Assembly (NCBI GenBank): GCA_021790615.1
Contig: JAJYGW010000253.1
Coordinates: 1 to 9,333, forward strand
Reading direction: 5' to 3'
Source: Actinomycetes bacterium
Lineage (GTDB): Bacteria > Actinomycetota > Acidimicrobiia > Acidimicrobiales > JAKAOS01
Length of the DNA: 9,333 nucleotides
Shown here piece by piece: positions 5,995 to 9,333 of the stretch. The first letter of the stretch is position 1. Each line of letters opens with the position of its first letter. The notes under the pieces were generated by a model, which worked only from the letters and a program-made list of their open reading frames with translations, ran no database searches and was not told the DNA's origin. Both the position numbers and the translations under genes were made by a program.

Positions 5995-7605
5995 TCACCT
6001 CGCCGGCGCGTCGGCCGGTCCGCCCTCCGGCGGCCAGCCGGTGCGCAGGACGTGGCGCTGGAGCTTGCCCGAAGGGGTGCGGGGCAGCGCGTCGACGAAG
6101 GTGACGCTGCGCGGGACCATGTACGCGACGAGGTGCGCCCGCACGAGCTGGAGCAGTGCCGCCCCGAGCTCTGCGGACGGGGCTTGTCCGGGTGCAGCGA
6201 CGACGAAGGCCTGAAGGCGGGTCGCGCCGATGGCGTCGGGGAGGGCGACGACGGCCGCTTCCTCGACGGCAGGGTGGCCCAAGAGGATCCCCTCGATCTC
6301 GGTGGGTGCCACGGAGATGCCACCGACCATCTCGAGGTCGTCCTTTCGACCGTGGTAGTGGACGTCGCCGTCCTGGCCGAGGCTGACCCGGTCGCCGGTG
6401 CAGAGCCAGTCGCCGACCAGCGTCCGGGCGTTCTCCTCGGGCCGGTTGTGGTAGCCCACCATGATGGTCGGACCTTTCACCCACAACGTCCCCACCTCGC
6501 CGGGGGGCACGGGGTCGGCGAGCTCGTCCCGGACGCTCAGCTCGTAGCCGGGCATCGCCTTGCCCAAGGTCCCCGGGCGGCAGTTCCCGAGGGTGTTGGA
6601 GATGAACGGGGGCCCCCCCACCTCGGTCGCCCCGAGCCCGTTCAGCACGGGTGCCCCGAGGAAGGCGGCGGCGCGCTCTTGGAGCGCCGGGGCAAGCGCT
6701 TCGCCGGCCGAAAGGCAGACGCGCAGCGAGGCGAACTTGCTCGCGTCCCCCTCGGCGAGGAGCACGGCGTAGAAGGTCGGGACGGCGAACAGCACCGTGG
6801 GCCGGACCCTGGCCACGAGCTGGGAGACGGCCTCGACGGTGGGCAGCTCCCGCTGGAGGACCGCAGCGACGCCGGTCGACAGGACGCACAGCAGGCTGTT
6901 GCCGAGCCCGTAGGAGAAGTAGGCCCGCGACACCGAGTACAAGACGTCGTCGGGGGCCGGCTCGAAGGTCGCCCTGAGCACCGCTGCGTGGTGGGCGACA
7001 TCGGAGTGCCGGTGGAGCGCGAGCTTGGGCTTGCCGGTGGTGCCCGAGGTGTACAGGCCGTAGAGGAGAGCGCCGGGCGGCAGGCTGGCGGGGGGCGCAG
7101 GAGGCTGGGAGGGTCCGAGAGCCTCGAGCTCGTCTGCGCCGAGCGTCTCGACGCCGGAGAAGTGGCCGGCGAGCTCGTCCTCGCACACGGCGAGCGTGGG
7201 CTTGGCGTCGGCGACCATGAAGGCGTGCTGCTTCGAGCCGAGCCTCGGGTTGACCGGCAGCGCGATGGCACCGAGGCGGGCAGCGCCGAGGAAGGCGAGG
7301 ACGAAAGCGATCCGGTCCTGGGTGGCAATGAGGACAGGCCGGCCCGCGCACGCGCCACGCTGCTCCAGGAGGGTGGCCGACGACGCCACTGCGGCCGCGA
7401 CCTCCTCGTAGCTCCAGCGCCGGTCGCCGTCGAGGTAGGCGACGTGTGTGAGCCATCCCGACGACCTGGCGAGCTCCTCCAGCCACACGGTCACGTTGTG
7501 GGCGGGCGAGCGGTCGTGACGCGGGAGGGGTGAGCCCCCGGGTTTCACCTGCAGTGCCGTCGCGCCGAGCTGGCTGTCGGGCCCCCTCTTGGTGCCTCGG
7601 AGCAC
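5995..7605 (-). CDS. Acid:CoA ligase of the benzoate-CoA ligase type (ANL superfamily)
   Basis: ATP-dependent activation of a carboxylic acid to its CoA thioester via an acyl-adenylate. The 536 residues are close to benzoate- and 4-hydroxybenzoate-CoA ligases (about 510-530). The phosphate-binding motif is YTSGTTGKPKLALHRH (185-200); the A5 motif is NGLGATEVGG (322-331). A7/A8 are WLCTGDRVSLGQDGDVHYHGR (split as WLCTGDR 400-406 and VSLGQDGDVHYHGR 407-420) and KDDLEMVGGISVAPTEIE (421-438); Asp404 and Arg420 contact the adenylate. Catalytic Lys514 is in RTPSGKLQRH (509-518). The short Asp-Asp-Leu-Glu-Met-Val-Gly-Gly hinge and the LHRHSD after the P-loop resemble the benzoate-CoA ligase family, judged from memory. 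The start is GTG at 7605, preceded by AAAGGGGGG. The gene lies 40 nt after the crotonase at 7646 and near a benzoyl-CoA reductase, so benzoate, a substituted benzoate or an alicyclic acid is the likely substrate. Exact specificity is unknown. Confidence 0.88.
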   Translation of the reverse strand: MLRGTKRGPDSQLGATALQVKPGGSPLPRHDRSPAHNVTVWLEELARSSGWLTHVAYLDGDRRWSYEEVAAAVASSATLLEQRGACAGRPVLIATQDRIAFVLAFLGAARLGAIALPVNPRLGSKQHAFMVADAKPTLAVCEDELAGHFSGVETLGADELEALGPSQPPAPPASLPPGALLYGLYTSGTTGKPKLALHRHSDVAHHAAVLRATFEPAPDDVLYSVSRAYFSYGLGNSLLCVLSTGVAAVLQRELPTVEAVSQLVARVRPTVLFAVPTFYAVLLAEGDASKFASLRVCLSAGEALAPALQERAAAFLGAPVLNGLGATEVGGPPFISNTLGNCRPGTLGKAMPGYELSVRDELADPVPPGEVGTLWVKGPTIMVGYHNRPEENARTLVGDWLCTGDRVSLGQDGDVHYHGRKDDLEMVGGISVAPTEIEGILLGHPAVEEAAVVALPDAIGATRLQAFVVAAPGQAPSAELGAALLQLVRAHLVAYMVPRSVTFVDALPRTPSGKLQRHVLRTGWPPEGGPADAPAR

Positions 7606-7645
7606 GATCCCCCCCTTTCTTCGTGAGGCCGGGTCGCGCTCACCC

Positions 7646-8473
7646 CTACCGTCCCTGCCACGCGGGGGGGCGCTTCTCGTTGAACGCCGCGTGGAACTCG
7701 GCGTGGTCGGCGCTCTTCATGAGCAGCGCCTGGGTCATCGCCTCGAGCTCGATGGCCGCCGAGAGCGGCATGTCGAGCTCACGCGACAGCAGTGACTTGG
7801 TCTGGGCGTAGGCGAAGGACGGCCCGCGGGCGAGCCGTTGGGCGAGGGCCGCCGCGGCAGCGTCGAGCTCGCCGTCCTCGACGAGCTCGGACACGAGCCC
7901 GTAGCGATCAGCGGTCTCGGCGTCGATCGTGTCGCCGAGCATGAGCAGCTTCGTCGCACGTCCGAATCCCACCAGGCGCGGCAGGAGGTAGGCCGAGCCC
8001 ATGTCGGCCCCTGCGAGGCCGACCTTGGTGAACAAGAAGGCGAAGCGGGCCGAGCGGGTGAGGAGGCGGAAGTCGGCGGCCAGGGCGATCACCGAGCCGG
8101 CGCCCGCTGCCATCCCCTGGATCGCTGCGATGATCGGCACGGGGCACTCCCGCATCGCCTGCACCACCGCGCCGGTCATGCGGGTGAAGTCGAGCAGCTC
8201 GTCCGGGCGCATCTTCAGCAGCTCACCGATGATCTCGTTCACGTCGCCGCCCGAACAGAACGCCTTCCCCTCGCCGCGGATGACGAGGGCGCGGACGTCG
8301 TCGCGCTGGGGGAGCTCCCGCAGGAGGTCGCGGAGGTCTGCATAGCTCTCGAAGGTGAGGGCGTTCAGCTTCTCGGGCCGGTTCAGCGTGACCGTGGCGA
8401 CCCGATCCTCGAGGGCGAACTCGAAGTGCTTCCAGGCCGACGTGGGGCTGACCGAACCGCGGAACGGGCTCAT
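7646..8473 (-). CDS. Crotonase-family protein with atypical active site
   Basis: A 275-residue enoyl-CoA hydratase/isomerase-superfamily member. Motifs are NRPEKLNAL (31-39), RGEGKAFCSGGDVNEIIG with the oxyanion-hole CSGGDV (66-83), QGMAAGAGSVIALAADFR (119-136) and FLFTKVGLAGADMGSAYLLP (146-165). Aligned by eye to the canonical neighbour, the two catalytic glutamates become Val128 and Thr149. Asp157 (GADMG) instead takes a position like Asp204 of rat dienoyl-CoA isomerase. The fold and thioester binding are clear; simple hydration by the usual Glu pair is not expected. Isomerase, dienoyl-CoA, ring-cleaving or lyase chemistry are options. FCSGGDV and TKVGLAGADMG resemble, from memory, crotonases clustered with aminobenzoate or salicylate CoA-ester catabolism. 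The ATG at 8473 has GAGGAG 8 nt before it. The 130-nt spacer to the acyl-CoA dehydrogenase holds an 11-bp direct repeat (8490-8500, 8508-8518) and no clear promoter. Confidence 0.85.
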   Translation of the reverse strand: MSPFRGSVSPTSAWKHFEFALEDRVATVTLNRPEKLNALTFESYADLRDLLRELPQRDDVRALVIRGEGKAFCSGGDVNEIIGELLKMRPDELLDFTRMTGAVVQAMRECPVPIIAAIQGMAAGAGSVIALAADFRLLTRSARFAFLFTKVGLAGADMGSAYLLPRLVGFGRATKLLMLGDTIDAETADRYGLVSELVEDGELDAAAAALAQRLARGPSFAYAQTKSLLSRELDMPLSAAIELEAMTQALLMKSADHAEFHAAFNEKRPPAWQGR

Positions 8474-8603
8474 CGATGGATCTCCTCTGCTCGTGCTTCT
8501 CGTTCGTCTCGTGCTTCTGTTGCTTGTCGTGCCGTCCTCTGGCCCCGGGCGATGGTCGTCCGACCGCCATCTCTGAGACACGCATCGGGCATCCCCGGAA
8601 GGC

Positions 8604-9333
8604 TCACCGCAGGAGCTCCCGGGCGATGATCGTGCGCTGGACCTCCGACGCGCCCTCGTAGATGCGCGTAGCCCGCACCTCCCGGTAGAGGTGCTCGAGA
8701 AGGTGGCCCCGGACCAGCCCCCGGGCGCCGTGGAGCTGGAGAGCCCCGTCGATGATCCGCTGGGCCGCCTCGGTGGCGAAGACTTTGGCCATCGCCGAGG
8801 CCCGGGTGACTGCGTGGCGTGTCGCTCCTGCGTCGTAGGCGGTGGCGGCGGCCCGAACGAGCAGCCGGGCGGCCTCGAGCTCCGTCGCCATGTCGGCCAG
8901 CGAGTGCGCCACGGCCTCCAGGTCGGCGAGCCTGCCGCCGAATGCCTCTCGCTCCTGGGTGAAGGACACCGCGGCGTCGAGCGCGGCGCGGGCCATCCCG
9001 ACGGCGAAGGCTCCGACACTCGACCGGAACAGGTCGAGGGTGGCCATGGCGACCCCGAAACCCCGGTCGACCTCGCCGAGCACGTCGTCGGGGCCGACCT
9101 CGACGCCGTCGAGGAGGAGCCGACCGATCGCGTGGGGCGCGAGCAGCTCGAGGGGCTCCCCGGTGCACCCGGGTCGCTCGGCCGGAAGCGCGAAGGCGGT
9201 GACGCCGCGAGCGCCGCCGCCGGCGGTGGTCCGGGCGAAGATCGTGTAGACGTCGGCTTCGGGTGCGTTGGAGATCCACAGCTTCTCGCCGTACAGCCGC
9301 CACCCCTCGCCGAAGGGCTCGGCTCGCAACGCG
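8604..9333 (-). CDS. Acyl-CoA dehydrogenase (5' end beyond window)
   Basis: FAD-dependent alpha,beta-dehydrogenation of an acyl-CoA, passing electrons to electron-transfer flavoprotein. About 243 C-terminal codons are present out of the family's usual 380-400, so the N-terminal helical domain is missing. Visible are the end of the middle beta domain (GEKLWISNAPEADVYTIFAR, ending about 77 codons before the FAD-contact segment) and the C-terminal helical domain with FRSSVGAFAVGMARAALD, REAFGGRLADLEAVAHSLAD, LQLHGARGLVRGHLLEHLYR and RIYEGASEVQRTIIARELLR. The glutamate in IYEGAS is the catalytic base position of short- and medium-chain enzymes. The usual Gln of the FGxxLxxxQ stretch is Glu here. 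No start codon is in the window; the TTG near 9329 is internal to the middle domain. It is first of the visible minus-strand run. Near a benzoyl-CoA reductase it could act on a cyclic acyl-CoA (AliB/BadJ-like), a glutaryl/pimelyl-type product, or ordinary fatty acyl-CoA. Confidence 0.9.
   Translation of the reverse strand, partial: ALRAEPFGEGWRLYGEKLWISNAPEADVYTIFARTTAGGGARGVTAFALPAERPGCTGEPLELLAPHAIGRLLLDGVEVGPDDVLGEVDRGFGVAMATLDLFRSSVGAFAVGMARAALDAAVSFTQEREAFGGRLADLEAVAHSLADMATELEAARLLVRAAATAYDAGATRHAVTRASAMAKVFATEAAQRIIDGALQLHGARGLVRGHLLEHLYREVRATRIYEGASEVQRTIIARELLR

Noticed and set aside
5939..7486. N-terminal extension of the enoyl-CoA hydratase at 5156 into a 776-residue protein
   Set aside because: The extension is an Arg/Pro-rich shadow of the ligase gene; a GTG start with a strong GGAGG site gives a full-length crotonase.
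6052..7533. Long plus-strand open frame antisense to the CoA ligase
   Set aside because: No domain is recognisable, and the composition (runs of Gly, Arg, Val, Glu) is typical of the complement of a GC-rich gene; the minus-strand ligase is unambiguous.
8490..8518. 11-bp direct repeat before the atypical crotonase as a regulatory site
   Set aside because: It is an imperfectly repetitive purine-rich stretch on the minus strand without promoter boxes; probably spacer drift between genes of one transcript.
1..9333. CRISPR arrays, tRNA or rRNA genes, insertion sequences
   Set aside because: No regularly spaced repeats with unique spacers, no cloverleaf or rRNA signature and no transposase-like frame were seen; a covariance-model scan would be needed for full exclusion of RNA genes.

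Overview
The window is very GC-rich. Most codons end in G or C, the start codons include two GTGs, and ribosome binding sites are of the GGAGG type. The few AT-rich islands sit exactly at promoters. Together with the TetR regulator and the enoyl-CoA hydratase and dehydrogenase subfamilies, this suggests a high-GC Gram-positive, i.e. Actinomycetota, perhaps an Acidimicrobiia- or Thermoleophilia-like lineage. That placement is an inference from style, not a marker gene. A high-GC proteobacterium or Chloroflexi cannot be excluded.

Left part (1-3138, minus strand): an operon read bcrC, bcrB, then a bcrA-like activase that runs off the left edge. These are the substrate-binding subunits and the ATP-driven electron activase of a class I (ATP-dependent) benzoyl-CoA reductase, the oxygen-sensitive key enzyme of anaerobic aromatic degradation. 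bcrC and bcrB are separated by 2 nt. A strong hairpin lies in the 91-nt spacer before the activase gene.

Middle (3139-5118): a 222-bp control region in front of bcrC holds two candidate promoters, an inverted repeat over one -10 box and a 16-bp tandem repeat. It is followed by a minus-strand TetR-family regulator (3361-3984). Across a 249-bp gap, a plus-strand 3-hydroxyacyl-CoA dehydrogenase (4234-5118) diverges from it. Its promoter shares a long spaced motif with the bcrC promoter region, which suggests co-regulation.

Right part (5156-9333, minus strand, convergent with the dehydrogenase): an operon-like run of an acyl-CoA dehydrogenase (5' end beyond the right edge), an unusual crotonase lacking both classical hydratase glutamates, a benzoate-CoA-ligase-like acid:CoA ligase, and a canonical enoyl-CoA hydratase.

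The genes suggest a peripheral-plus-central pathway. The ligase would activate an aromatic or alicyclic acid to its CoA thioester. The reductase would dearomatise benzoyl-CoA or a close analogue. The acyl-CoA dehydrogenase, two crotonases and hydroxyacyl-CoA dehydrogenase would then carry out beta-oxidation-like steps on the ring or its opened product. No ferredoxin, dedicated BamA-type ring hydrolase or transporter is visible here, so the route as seen is incomplete. No tRNA, rRNA, CRISPR array or insertion sequence was recognised, and no gene-free stretch exceeds 300 bases.
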